This document shows, piece after piece, positions 51,409-59,842 of a stretch of DNA of 64,000 nt. The translations under genes and the position numbers were made by a program. Position 1 is the stretch's first letter; each line of letters opens with the position of its first letter. Origin of the DNA: Saccharopolyspora soli (GTDB lineage: Bacteria; Actinomycetota; Actinomycetes; Mycobacteriales; Pseudonocardiaceae). The stretch spans positions 1 through 64,000 of the forward strand of contig NZ_JALBWV010000010.1 of the NCBI RefSeq assembly GCF_022678645.1, in the 5' to 3' direction. The notes beneath the pieces were generated by a model, which had not been told where the DNA came from, did no database searches, and saw only the letters and a program-made list of their open reading frames with translations.

Positions 51409-51429
51409 GCTCTCCCACCTGCGCAGGCG

Positions 51430-52416
51430 TCAGTCGTTGGCGTGCAGGGCCGCGTTGAGCTCCACCTTGCCGCCGGTTCGGGCGGTGACCTCGACCGTCC
51501 CGGTGGTCGAGTTGCGGCGGAACAACACGCCGTCCGAGCCCGACAGCTCCAGCGCCTTGGTCATGGTGCCGTCCGGCAGCGTCACCTTGGTGCCCGCCGT
51601 GACGTACAGGCCCGCCTCCACGACGCAGTCGTCGCCCAGCGAGATGCCCACCCCGCCGTTGGCGCCGATCAGGCAGCGCTCGCCGATGGAGATGACCTCC
51701 TTGCCGCCGCCGGAGAGGGTGCCCATGATCGAGGCGCCGCCCCCGACGTCCGAGCCGTCGCCGACGACGACCCCGGCCGAGACGCGGCCCTCCACCATGG
51801 ACGCGCCCAGCGTGCCCGAGTTGAAGTTGACGAAGCCCTCGTGCATCACGGTCGTGCCGCTGGCCAGGTGCGCGCCCAGCCGGACCCGGTCGGCGTCGCC
51901 GATGCGCACGCCGGACGGCACGACGTAGTCGACCATGCGCGGGAACTTGTCGACGCCGTAGACGGTGACCGAGCCGCGCGCCCGCAGCCGCAGCCGGGTC
52001 GCCTCGAAACCCTCCACCGGGCACGGGCCGTGGTTGGTCCACACGACGTTGGCCAGCAGGCCGAACAGGCCGTCGAGGTTCTGCCCGTGCGGGCGGACCA
52101 ACCGGTGCGAGAGCAGGTGCAGGCGCAGGTAGACGTCGTGCGTGTCGACCGGCTCGTCGGAGAGCCGACCGATCTCTGTGCGCACCGCGACGATCTCGAC
52201 CCCGCGGGCCTCGTCGCGCCCGAGCAGTGCGGCTCCGGCTTCACCGAGGGACTCGGCCGCCTGCTCGGCGGACAGCCGCGTGCTGCCGGAGAGTCCCGGT
52301 TCGCCGAGCTTGACGGTGGGGAACCAGGTGTCCAGCACCGTGCCGTCGTCGGTCACGGTGGCCAGGCCCACGCCGTGGGCACCCGTGGTCTGCGGGTCGG
52401 GAGACTGTGCACTCAT
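51430..52416 (-). CDS. dapD: Tetrahydrodipicolinate N-succinyltransferase
   Basis: A 328-residue enzyme of the actinobacterial DapD type. The C-terminal half is a left-handed beta-helix built of hexapeptide repeats, seen as [42 protein letters not shown] and [39 protein letters not shown] is typical of the family active site. The ATG at 52416 is chosen; ten further codons are open upstream without a site. It supplies the substrate for DapC in the same window. Confidence 0.95.
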   Translation of the reverse strand: MSAQSPDPQTTGAHGVGLATVTDDGTVLDTWFPTVKLGEPGLSGSTRLSAEQAAESLGEAGAALLGRDEARGVEIVAVRTEIGRLSDEPVDTHDVYLRLHLLSHRLVRPHGQNLDGLFGLLANVVWTNHGPCPVEGFEATRLRLRARGSVTVYGVDKFPRMVDYVVPSGVRIGDADRVRLGAHLASGTTVMHEGFVNFNSGTLGASMVEGRVSAGVVVGDGSDVGGGASIMGTLSGGGKEVISIGERCLIGANGGVGISLGDDCVVEAGLYVTAGTKVTLPDGTMTKALELSGSDGVLFRRNSTTGTVEVTARTGGKVELNAALHAND

Positions 52417-52484
52417 GCCTGAAACCGTAATCGGCGCAGGTGGCAACGGCCCGCACGGGGTGGTGGGTGCTCGCCCCGCTCTGG

Positions 52485-52560
52485 CATTACATGGTGTCGG
52501 GGATCCCGGACCGGGAAGGCTTCTGAGGTTCCGCTACCCGCACCGCCGCGCAACCGAGTT
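52485..52560 (-). repeat. Dispersed intergenic repeat, well-preserved copy
   Basis: Read on the minus strand, about 75 bp align with 61226-61301 at roughly nine in ten positions by eye, including the run GCGGAACCTCAGAAGCCTTC and the following CGGTCCGGGATCCCCGACA. It is in the gap between the lipoprotein-like gene at 52573 and dapD. Confidence 0.8.
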
Positions 52561-52572
52561 GAAGACAGGCGC

Positions 52573-52995
52573 TCACCGCAGGTGGCAGCCGGTGGTGATC
52601 ATCAGCACCGTGTTGGCGGCGGTGCCGAACTGGTAGACCGCGCCGTACTGGTCGTTGCCGGTGATCTCGTGGTCGCCGCTGCGGTTCACGATGATCTCGG
52701 GCTCGCCGAAGCCGTACTCGCCGGTGATCTCCTCGACGATCGCCACCGCGCGCGGCCACTGCGCGTCCGGCAGGTTGCCCGGCGCCCGCCACGATTCCAG
52801 CACCCAGCTCTCCGCGTCGAAGATGTCCGGGAACTCGGTGCAGCCCGCGCGGCTGACCGGGTCCGACACCGCCCACGACAACGGTCCGACCTCGGCGTCT
52901 AGGCGGTCCAGCAGTCGCTGCTGCATCTGTTCGTAGCGCTCGCTGATCTCCTCGATGCTGGGGCGTTTCCGGAGCAGACTGTGCGGGTCTTCCAC
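52573..52995 (-). CDS. LppA-like protein lacking its signal peptide
   Basis: A 140-residue paralogue of the lipoprotein at 54728. Shared segments include MEDPxSxLxxRPSxExxxxRYE at the start, PDAQWPRAVAIVEEI, EYGFGEPEIIVNR and TTGCHLR at the end. Unlike the paralogue it has no signal peptide or lipobox: it begins about 35 bp after the stop of the hydrolase gene, and the residues DGG just upstream of the start are the last match to the paralogue. It keeps a cysteine pair that in the exported version would form a disulfide. It may be a decayed or cytosolic form. The start is a GTG. Confidence 0.65.
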   Translation of the reverse strand: MEDPHSLLRKRPSIEEISERYEQMQQRLLDRLDAEVGPLSWAVSDPVSRAGCTEFPDIFDAESWVLESWRAPGNLPDAQWPRAVAIVEEITGEYGFGEPEIIVNRSGDHEITGNDQYGAVYQFGTAANTVLMITTGCHLR

Positions 52996-53029
52996 GATTC
53001 CCCCGTCTTCTCGGCGGACCGGCGTGCCA

Positions 53030-54670
53030 TCAGGAGATGATGCCCGAGATGGCGTCGCCGAAACCGCGGCCGTCGTCCTTGATCGCCCGGTCCGGCAATC
53101 CGGCGACCACGGTGCTCATGTTGTACTGGCTGGTGCTGTTCGGGGTGAAGTAGCTGCTGTGGCCTTCGACACCCTTGAGCTCGTGGTCGCCGACGGTCGC
53201 GTCCTTGGCGGACAGCCCGGTCATCCCGTCGAGGTGGCTCGGGTCGCCGCCGAAGCGGCCCAGGTCGGCCACCCAATCGTTCTTCGCCTCGATCCGGTAC
53301 GCGTGCCCGTCCGGCAAGTTGAGGTCCTTGACGTTGTCCGTGCCCACCCCCGGTGAGCCGGAGAACACCGCGTCGTCGACGCCGTGGCCCTGCTGCTGCA
53401 TCGCGTAGCCGGTGATCGTCGAGCCGTAGGAGTGGCCGATCGCGGTCAGATGCGGCTCCTTGTCCCGCGAGGCGTTGATGCCCTCGCAGAACTCGGCGAG
53501 CTTGTTGCCGCCTTCCTCAGCGGACTTCGAACCTGCCACCGACCGGTCCGGGTCGGAGACCTCGCTCCACTGCGGAAACTCGGTGCCCACCCAGGTGACT
53601 GTGGCGACCTTGCCGCCGTCGCCGTGCCGGTCGCTTTCGAACTGGGCTTGGCGCCGCAGCTGGTCCATCTGCTTGTCCGCGTTCAGCGAGCCGTCGACCG
53701 TGGTGTTGAAGCCCGGCGTGTAAACCGAGACGTGATCGGCGGTGTCCACATTGCCCACTGCGACCGCGGCCTTCGCACGTTCCCCGCCGGTGTCGAGCAG
53801 CAGCAGTTGGCGGTCGCCGCGCGCCAGCATCTTCTCGACGGCGTCGATGGACTTGAGCTTGGCGTCGACGTTCTCCAGCTCCCCCTTCTCGTCGTCGGAG
53901 AGACCGCCCTGCGCCAACTTGGCCCGTTCGGCCCGCAGCGCGGACCGCTCGTCGTCGATGCGGGCCCGGTTGGCCTTGTCCCGGACCGCGGCCGGGATAC
54001 CGTCCCGGTTGCCGAGCCACGCGGGTGGGTTCTCGGTGTACTCCGCGCGCTTGGCGTCCGACAGCGACTTCCACCACGCGGCGTTCTCCGCCGGACTGCC
54101 GTCCTTCGGCGCCTTGGCGGCGGCAGCAACGGTTCGCGCACCGCTCAACGGGCCGGGGGCGATCTCGTCCTGTTCGGCCGCGACGAGGACCTTGGCCAAG
54201 TCGCCGTCGATGCGTTCGGCGTCGTCGAGGATCGACTCGATTTCGGCGACCAACTCGTCGCGGATCCGCAACCGCTGCTGCTTCACCTGTTCGACCTCGG
54301 CGGCGGGCACGTCCTGCGGCGGGTTGGCATCCCGGACGCCGCCTTCCTCGGTGATCTCGAAACCGCTGGCGTGCGCCTTGTGCTCGGCCGCGTTGAGCCG
54401 CTTCCTGATGCGCTCGACCTCTTCGGCGGCCCTGCCCACCGCCTCGCGCACGCTGCTGACCTCGGCGATCAGTGTGCGCATGTGCTTGGCCGATGCGCCG
54501 TGCCGGTTCGCCGCGTTCTCCGCCGCCGGTCCGCTCCAGCCAGCGGGCTGCTCGGCGCTGTTGAACTCGTCGCCGATCCCGGTCAACTCGTCCGTGCGTT
54601 TGCCTAGCGTGCGGAAGACGTCTTCCAACGTGTCGGGCTTCCAGCGGCGCACGTCGGCGAACGACACCAT
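53030..54670 (-). CDS. WXG-like N-terminus fused to an alpha/beta-hydrolase (DUF1023), copy B
   Basis: A 546-residue protein. Residues 1-105 form a helical hairpin with GWSGPAA as the WXG-type turn; coiled coil follows (about 110-300) with the shared ITEEGGVRDANPPQDVP segment. The C-terminal DUF1023 hydrolase has the elbow IGHSYGSTITG, an acid in EAKNDWVADLGRFGGDP and a histidine in GVEGHSSYF. There is no Sec signal, and WXG-like N-termini mark type VII secretion substrates. It is closely related to the gene at 55264 but lacks its C-terminal tail. A lipoprotein-like gene follows each copy. Confidence 0.87.
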   Translation of the reverse strand: MVSFADVRRWKPDTLEDVFRTLGKRTDELTGIGDEFNSAEQPAGWSGPAAENAANRHGASAKHMRTLIAEVSSVREAVGRAAEEVERIRKRLNAAEHKAHASGFEITEEGGVRDANPPQDVPAAEVEQVKQQRLRIRDELVAEIESILDDAERIDGDLAKVLVAAEQDEIAPGPLSGARTVAAAAKAPKDGSPAENAAWWKSLSDAKRAEYTENPPAWLGNRDGIPAAVRDKANRARIDDERSALRAERAKLAQGGLSDDEKGELENVDAKLKSIDAVEKMLARGDRQLLLLDTGGERAKAAVAVGNVDTADHVSVYTPGFNTTVDGSLNADKQMDQLRRQAQFESDRHGDGGKVATVTWVGTEFPQWSEVSDPDRSVAGSKSAEEGGNKLAEFCEGINASRDKEPHLTAIGHSYGSTITGYAMQQQGHGVDDAVFSGSPGVGTDNVKDLNLPDGHAYRIEAKNDWVADLGRFGGDPSHLDGMTGLSAKDATVGDHELKGVEGHSSYFTPNSTSQYNMSTVVAGLPDRAIKDDGRGFGDAISGIIS

Positions 54671-54727
54671 GAGTTGGCCTTACCTCCACTTTCGCGCTGC
54701 GACGCGGCCGGGCTGTGCGCGCGACCG

Positions 54728-55267
54728 CTACGCCGGTCCGCCCTTCGCGGACTGGAGCAGGTGGCAGCCGGTGCGCAGGCTAAGGATGGTGTTCACCGCC
54801 GTGCCGAACTGCAGCGCCGCGCCGAAGCCGTCCCGGATTTCCACCTTGTGGTCGGCGGGCCGGTTCACGACCACTTCCCGTTCGACGAAGCCGTACTCGG
54901 AGCTGACCTCGTCAGCGATCCGCTCCGCCTGCGCCCACTGGCTGTCCGGGATGCTGCCTCGGTAGACCCAGCGAGCCAGGCTGTGCTCTTCAGCACCGTC
55001 GATCTGGGAGAACTCTTCGCCCTGACACGCTGCCTCGCCGATGTCACCGTCGTTTTCCCACGGTGTGGCGAGGCCGAGTTCGGCCGACAGCCGGTCCCGC
55101 AGCTTCTGCTGCATCTCCTCGTACCGGGCAGTGACGTCTTCCATGGACGGTCGCTGCTGCAGGACGCTGCGTGGGTCTTCCATGCTTCCCCCGTCGGATG
55201 ATTCGGGTCGGCTCGCGCAGCCGCCGATGAGCAGCGCGCAAAGGATCAGCAGGCTGACCCTTCTCAT
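54728..55267 (-). CDS. LppA-like lipoprotein
   Basis: A 179-residue exported lipoprotein with MRR n-region, hydrophobic core and lipobox IGGC (Cys17). The mature domain has SMEDVTARYEEMQQKLRDRL, SSEYGFVEREVVVNRPADH and RTGCHLLQ; a second cysteine (EAACQGEE) can pair with that of GCHLL. The ATG overlaps the stop of hydrolase copy A by 4 bp, so the two proteins are made together. It resembles mycobacterial LppA-type lipoproteins of unknown role. In type VII lipase systems the lipoprotein next to a secreted lipase is the immunity protein, which is a testable idea here. Confidence 0.8.
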   Translation of the reverse strand: MRRVSLLILCALLIGGCASRPESSDGGSMEDPRSVLQQRPSMEDVTARYEEMQQKLRDRLSAELGLATPWENDGDIGEAACQGEEFSQIDGAEEHSLARWVYRGSIPDSQWAQAERIADEVSSEYGFVEREVVVNRPADHKVEIRDGFGAALQFGTAVNTILSLRTGCHLLQSAKGGPA

Positions 55268-57039
55268 GAGAACAGATCTTTGATCTTGGCCCCGGCCTCC
55301 TGGCCGAAGTCCTTGGCTTTGGACACCGCATCTTCGCCAGCGTCATATATCGCGGATCCCGCTTCCTGCGCCTGGTGCGGGACGTAGGAGATAACATCGC
55401 CGACGCCGTTGGTCTTGCCCTCCACAGTGTTCTCTGGCATGCCCGCCACGATGGAGGCCATGTTGTGCTGGCTGGTAGTGCCGGGATTCAGATAGTCGCT
55501 GTGGCCGGTAACCCCTTCGCCTTCGGCCGATTTCTCGGTGGAGAGGTCATTGAAACCGCCCATGTGGGACGGGTCGCCGCCGAACCTGGCGAAGTCGGCG
55601 ACCGGGTCGTCCTTGGCCTCCAGCCGGTAGGCGTGGCCGCCCGGGACGTGCAGGTCTTCGATGTCGTTGGTTCCGACGCCCGGTGAACCGAAGATGATCG
55701 CGTCATCGACGCCGTGGCCGCCGCCTTGCAGGGCGTACCCGGTCGTCGTCGAACCGTAGGAGTGCCCGATCGCGGTCAGGTGCGGATCGGTGTCCCGGGA
55801 TTCGTTGATGCCCTTGTAGAAGTCGTTGAGCTTTTCCCCGCCCTCCTGGGCGGAATTGGAGCTGGCCACCGAGTCGCCGAACACATCTAGGTTCTCGGAC
55901 TCCTGCGGCGCTTCATAGCCGAGCCAGGCCACCGCTGCCACGTCGCCGCTCTTGCCGTTGCGGACTAGCTCGTCCTCTGACTCCTTGACCAGTTCCTGCA
56001 TCTTCGAGTCGTAGTTGCCGAGGCCGTCCTGAACCGTGGTGGTGTAGCCGGGGGTGAACACCGAGACGTGTTCGGCGGTGTCCACATTGCCCACCGCGAC
56101 CGCGGCCTTCATTCGTTCACCGCTGCTGTCGAGCACCAGCAGCTGACGCGGGGGGTTCTCCTTGGCGATCGTCTTCTCAACCGCGTCCAGCGACTTGAGC
56201 TTGTCGTTGACCTGCTGGAGCTGTTCCTGCTCGTCTTCGCTGACCCCGCCGCGCTCCAGGGTGGCCTTCTGCTCCCGCAGCGCTTTGCGTTCGTCGTCGA
56301 TGCGGCCGCGGTTGGCCCCGTCGCGGACCTCGGCCGGGATGCCGTCGCGATTGCCCAGCCAGGCGGGCGGATTCTCCCGCAACGCCGCGCGCTGCTCGTC
56401 CGACAACGACTTCCACCACTCCGCCGCGGCCTTCGGCGAGTCGTCCTTCGGCTTGCCCGCGGAAGTGACGAGCGCCTGGATGCCCTCGGTGTTCGCGGCG
56501 TCGGCCAGCGACCCGCCCTTGCCGGGCTCGATCTTGTTCTGGTCCGCGGCGGCCAGGGCCTTGGCCAGCTCGGCGTCGGTGCGCTCGGCTTCGTCGAGGA
56601 TCCGCTCGATCGTCTGGACGAGCTTGTCGCGGACCTGGATGCGCTGCTGCCTGACCTGCTCCAGCTGGTCCTGCGGCACATCCTGCGGCGGTTTGACGTC
56701 CTTGACGCCGCCCTCTTCGGTGATCTCGAAGCCGTTGGCCCGCGCCTCGTGGTCGGCCTGCTCGATCTGCTGCTTGATCTTGGCGACGTCGTCGGCGGCA
56801 GTGCCCACCGCAACCCGCACGGTGGCGACTTCGGCGATCAGCGCGCGCATGTTCTCGACCAGTTCACGGTGCCGCTTGGCCGAAGCGTCGGCGGCCTCGC
56901 CGGACCAGCCGCCGGGGTTCTTGGCGCCGTCCAACTCGTCCTGCAGGTCGATCAGGTTGTCGCGGCGCTTGCCCAGTTCGGCGTGGACAGAATCAAGTCC
57001 ATCCGGCTTCCAGCGGCGCACATCGGCGAACGAGACCAT
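55264..57039 (-). CDS. WXG-like N-terminus fused to an alpha/beta-hydrolase (DUF1023), copy A
   Basis: A 591-residue paralogue of the protein at 53030, starting with the same MVSFADVRRWKPD. GGWSGEAAD is the WXG-type turn; a long coiled coil follows with ENPPAWLGNRDGIPAEVRD; the hydrolase part has IGHSYGSTTTGYA, RLEAKDDPVADFARFGGDP and GVTGHSDYL. It has an extra C-terminal amphipathic tail of about 45 residues (AGSAIYDAGEDAVSKAKDFG and onward) that copy B lacks. The ATG at 57039 is preceded by GGAAGG; the longer frame is the neighbouring gene. It starts 8 bp after the type VII substrate-like gene. Confidence 0.88.
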   Translation of the reverse strand: MVSFADVRRWKPDGLDSVHAELGKRRDNLIDLQDELDGAKNPGGWSGEAADASAKRHRELVENMRALIAEVATVRVAVGTAADDVAKIKQQIEQADHEARANGFEITEEGGVKDVKPPQDVPQDQLEQVRQQRIQVRDKLVQTIERILDEAERTDAELAKALAAADQNKIEPGKGGSLADAANTEGIQALVTSAGKPKDDSPKAAAEWWKSLSDEQRAALRENPPAWLGNRDGIPAEVRDGANRGRIDDERKALREQKATLERGGVSEDEQEQLQQVNDKLKSLDAVEKTIAKENPPRQLLVLDSSGERMKAAVAVGNVDTAEHVSVFTPGYTTTVQDGLGNYDSKMQELVKESEDELVRNGKSGDVAAVAWLGYEAPQESENLDVFGDSVASSNSAQEGGEKLNDFYKGINESRDTDPHLTAIGHSYGSTTTGYALQGGGHGVDDAIIFGSPGVGTNDIEDLHVPGGHAYRLEAKDDPVADFARFGGDPSHMGGFNDLSTEKSAEGEGVTGHSDYLNPGTTSQHNMASIVAGMPENTVEGKTNGVGDVISYVPHQAQEAGSAIYDAGEDAVSKAKDFGQEAGAKIKDLFS

Positions 57040-57047
57040 TCGTCTGA

Positions 57048-57353
57048 CTACCTTCCGGTCTGCGCGCCGAGGCGGCCGATGTCCGCCGCGCTGGACTCGT
57101 CGGAACGCTGGTACTCGTCGGCGGTCGCGTTCAACGAGTTGCCGTGCTCCACGGCGGCCTGGCTCCACGCCTTGAGCGACTTCTCCCAACTCTGCGCGAC
57201 CTGCTTCGCCGCGTCCGCGGACTTGCCGCCCGGCATCGCCTCGGCGATGTCGGTGGCCGGTGGTCCCAGCTTCACCTGCCCGGCCTGTTCGCCAGCCGAC
57301 TTCGCGCTCGCTGCGGCTTTTCTGAGCGAATCCGGATTTGCCGCGTATCCCAT
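57048..57353 (-). CDS. WXG100/EspC-like type VII secretion substrate
   Basis: A 101-residue helical-hairpin protein with no signal peptide. The pattern AAKQVAQSWEKSLKAWSQAA resembles EspC/WXG100 relatives, and the C-terminal part has YQRSD at residues 81-85, which matches the YxxxD/E export signal of actinobacterial type VII substrates. GGAGG precedes the ATG at 57353. As the first gene of the operon it may be the secretion partner of the two large hydrolases. The type VII machinery itself is not in this window. Confidence 0.8.
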   Translation of the reverse strand: MGYAANPDSLRKAAASAKSAGEQAGQVKLGPPATDIAEAMPGGKSADAAKQVAQSWEKSLKAWSQAAVEHGNSLNATADEYQRSDESSAADIGRLGAQTGR

Positions 57354-57490
57354 TTGCCCCACCTCCAGCCGACGAAGCCTAGCGCGATGATCATGGGTTG
57401 GACGTCCGTTGGGAGAAACCGGTTCCCACTCGTTCCGCAGGTGGCTCCGGTGGGCGGCCGGGGTCCGGCCGCCCAGGTAGCCTCCCGAAC

Positions 57491-58567
57491 GTGACTGCGT
57501 CGTTGGATCTCACCGCGAACCCCGTCGAACTCACCGCCGCGCTGGTCGACATCCCCAGCGTCTCCGGCGGCGAGAAGGCCATCGCCGACGCCGTGGAGCA
57601 GGGGTTGCGCGACCAGGCACCGCACCTCGAAGTGGTGCGCAACGGCGCGGCCGTGCTGGCGCGGACGAACTTCGGGCGCGGCTCGCGGGTGGTGCTGGCC
57701 GGGCACCTGGACACCGTGCCGATCAACGACAACCTGCCGCTGCGCCGCACCGGTTCGGGCGTCGAGGAGGTCCTGCACGGCTGCGGGACGGTCGACATGA
57801 AGGGCGGCGACGCGGTGATGCTGCACCTCGCCGCGACGCTCACCGAACCGCGCCACGACCTGACGTTCGTGTTCTACGACTGCGAGGAAGTCGAAGCCGA
57901 GCGCAACGGCCTCAACCGCATCGAGCGGGAACTGCCGGACTGGCTGGTCGGCGACTTGGCGGTGGTGTGCGAGCCGTCGAACGCGGCCATCGAGGCGGGC
58001 TGCCAAGGCACCATGCGGGTGGAGGTGCGCACCACGGGTGTCCGCGCGCACACGGCGCGCGCGTGGATGGGCGTCAACGCGATCCACGCAGCGCAGCCGG
58101 TGTTGCAGCGGTTGGTCGACTACGAGCCGCGCAATCCGGTGATCGACGGGTTGCGGTTCCAGGAGGGGTTGCAGGCGGTGCGGATCACCGGCGGTGTCGC
58201 GGGGAACGTGGTGCCGGACTCCTGCGTGGTGGCGGTCAACCACCGGTTCGCCCCGGACAAGTCGCTGGCCGCGGCCGAAGCGCACCTCCGCGAGGTCTTC
58301 GACGGCTTCGAGGTCACCGTGGTCGACGGTGCCCCGGCGGCCCTGCCCGGCCTCGGTGCCCCGGCGGCGGCGGAACTGGTCGAGGCATCCGGCGCGGAGC
58401 CGGTCGCGAAGCTCGGCTGGACGGACGTGGCGCGCTTCGCGGCCCGCGGGCTGCCCGCGGTGAACTTCGGCCCCGGCTCACCGACGCTCGCCCACACGAA
58501 GCAGGAGCACGTGGCAACGGCCGAAATCCGCCACTGCGCCGACGTCCTGCACCGCTTCCTCACCTGA
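57491..58567 (+). CDS. dapE: Succinyl-diaminopimelate desuccinylase
   Basis: A 358-residue M20-family metallohydrolase. Zinc-site motifs: [24 protein letters not shown], and [12 protein letters not shown], plus the final TKQEHV histidine region. A dimerisation domain lies between ([20 protein letters not shown]). The GTG start gives a standard N-terminus. It completes the succinylase branch with dapC and dapD in the same window. Confidence 0.95.
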   Translation: MTASLDLTANPVELTAALVDIPSVSGGEKAIADAVEQGLRDQAPHLEVVRNGAAVLARTNFGRGSRVVLAGHLDTVPINDNLPLRRTGSGVEEVLHGCGTVDMKGGDAVMLHLAATLTEPRHDLTFVFYDCEEVEAERNGLNRIERELPDWLVGDLAVVCEPSNAAIEAGCQGTMRVEVRTTGVRAHTARAWMGVNAIHAAQPVLQRLVDYEPRNPVIDGLRFQEGLQAVRITGGVAGNVVPDSCVVAVNHRFAPDKSLAAAEAHLREVFDGFEVTVVDGAPAALPGLGAPAAAELVEASGAEPVAKLGWTDVARFAARGLPAVNFGPGSPTLAHTKQEHVATAEIRHCADVLHRFLT

Positions 58568-58575
58568 TCGTTTCG

Positions 58576-58625
58576 AGGTGAGGGGCACCCTTTACCAAGT
58601 AACTTGGTGAAGGGTGCCCCTCACT
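58576..58625. terminator. Long hairpin between convergent dapE and the SPFH gene
   Basis: GTGAGGGGCACCCTTTACC (58578-58596) pairs with GGTGAAGGGTGCCCCTCAC (58606-58624), with one G.U, around an AGTAACT-type loop. The GGTGAGGGGCACC arm and the AGTAACT loop are shared with the hairpin at 40524-40574, so the two are copies of one element. Confidence 0.85.
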
Positions 58626-58642
58626 CGTTCCAACAGGTGGGA

Positions 58643-59611
58643 TCAGGCGATGCCGAGCATCGACTCGTCGCCGCCCTCCGCGCCGCCCGGCCTCCGGCCG
58701 TCCGCGGCGGCTTCACGCTGACGCGGCAGCTCCGCCTTCGGCTCCGCCTCGTCGAGCTCCGCGGCCTGCCGCTCCGCCTCGGTGAGCTCCGCGGCTTGCT
58801 CCGCCTCGGCGACTTCCGCCGCGCTCGGGGCTTCGCCCTCGCGCGTCGGCGCGCCGCTCCCGCGCTTGGCGGTGTCGACGAACTGGAGCAGTTCGACCGG
58901 GAAGGGCAGCACGAGCGTGGAGTTCTTCTCGGCGGCCACCTCGACGACCGTTTCCAGCAGCCGCAGTTGGAGCGCGGCCGGGGTGTCGGCCATGACGTGC
59001 GCCGCGTCGGCGAGCTTGCGGGACGCTTGGAACTCGCCGTCCGCGGAGATGACCCGCGAGCGCCGTTCGCGTTCCGCTTCGGCCTGCCGGGCGATCGAGC
59101 GCTTCATCGACTCCGGCAGCGAGACGTCCTTGATCTCCACCCGGTCGATGTGCACGCCCCAGCCAAGCGCCGGGCTGTCGATCATCAGCTCCAGGCCCTG
59201 GTTGAGCCGTTCGCGGTTGGACAGCAGGTCGTCCAGGTCGCTCTTGCCGATGATGGACCGCAGCGAGGTCTGCGCGACCTGTCCGACGGCGAACAGGTAG
59301 TCCTCGACGTTGACGATGGCGCGTGCCGGGTCCTCGACCTTGAAGTACACCACCGCATCCACCCGCACGGTGACGTTGTCGCGGGTGATGCCCTCCTGGG
59401 CAGGTACCGGCATGGTGACGATCTGGAGGTTGACCTTCCGCATCCGGTCGACCGCCGGGATGATCATGGTCAGACCCGGTCCGCGGGTGAGTTCCTGCAA
59501 CCGCCCGAAGCGGAACACCACGCCGCGTTCGTACTGCTTGATGACCTTGACACCGGCAGCTACGAAGAGGACGCCGAGCACGATGATTGCGATCAGCAGG
59601 TCGATGAGCAT
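58643..59611 (-). CDS. SPFH/stomatin-like (slipin) membrane protein
   Basis: A 322-residue band-7 protein: one N-terminal membrane helix (about residues 3-22), the SPFH domain (VIKQYERGVVFRFGRLQ, GPGLTMIIPAVDRM, TRDNVTVRVDAVVYFKV), the family-typical DDLLSNRERLN and WGVHIDRVEIKDVSLP, then a helical region and an Ala/Glu-rich disordered tail. These proteins form membrane scaffolds around proteases and transporters. No NfeD partner gene is adjacent, which is a small oddity for slipins. Transcribed divergently from the LOG genes. Confidence 0.93.
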   Translation of the reverse strand: MLIDLLIAIIVLGVLFVAAGVKVIKQYERGVVFRFGRLQELTRGPGLTMIIPAVDRMRKVNLQIVTMPVPAQEGITRDNVTVRVDAVVYFKVEDPARAIVNVEDYLFAVGQVAQTSLRSIIGKSDLDDLLSNRERLNQGLELMIDSPALGWGVHIDRVEIKDVSLPESMKRSIARQAEAERERRSRVISADGEFQASRKLADAAHVMADTPAALQLRLLETVVEVAAEKNSTLVLPFPVELLQFVDTAKRGSGAPTREGEAPSAAEVAEAEQAAELTEAERQAAELDEAEPKAELPRQREAAADGRRPGGAEGGDESMLGIA

Positions 59612-59842
59612 GGCTGGCTCCCCGGGCTCGATTCCGGCCCAGCGACCCGTCCCGACGCCTGCGTAGATCGCCCCAGATCTGCGTGGTGTGCGCGGCCCAG
59701 CATCGCTGGCACCACTCGATCTTTTCTTCGTATCGTACGCCGCCGCACGCTCGTGTGAATCCCTCGTGAACAGGCATTTCCCCGCTGCCGCAGCGGGTGG
59801 GCGCACGTCGCTGGCGATCGGCGGCTGCGTACTCTCGACCGC

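Noticed and set aside
52573..57353. Complete type VII secretion system
   Set aside because: No EccC-type ATPase, EccD, EccB or mycosin gene is present; only substrate-like and associated genes are seen.
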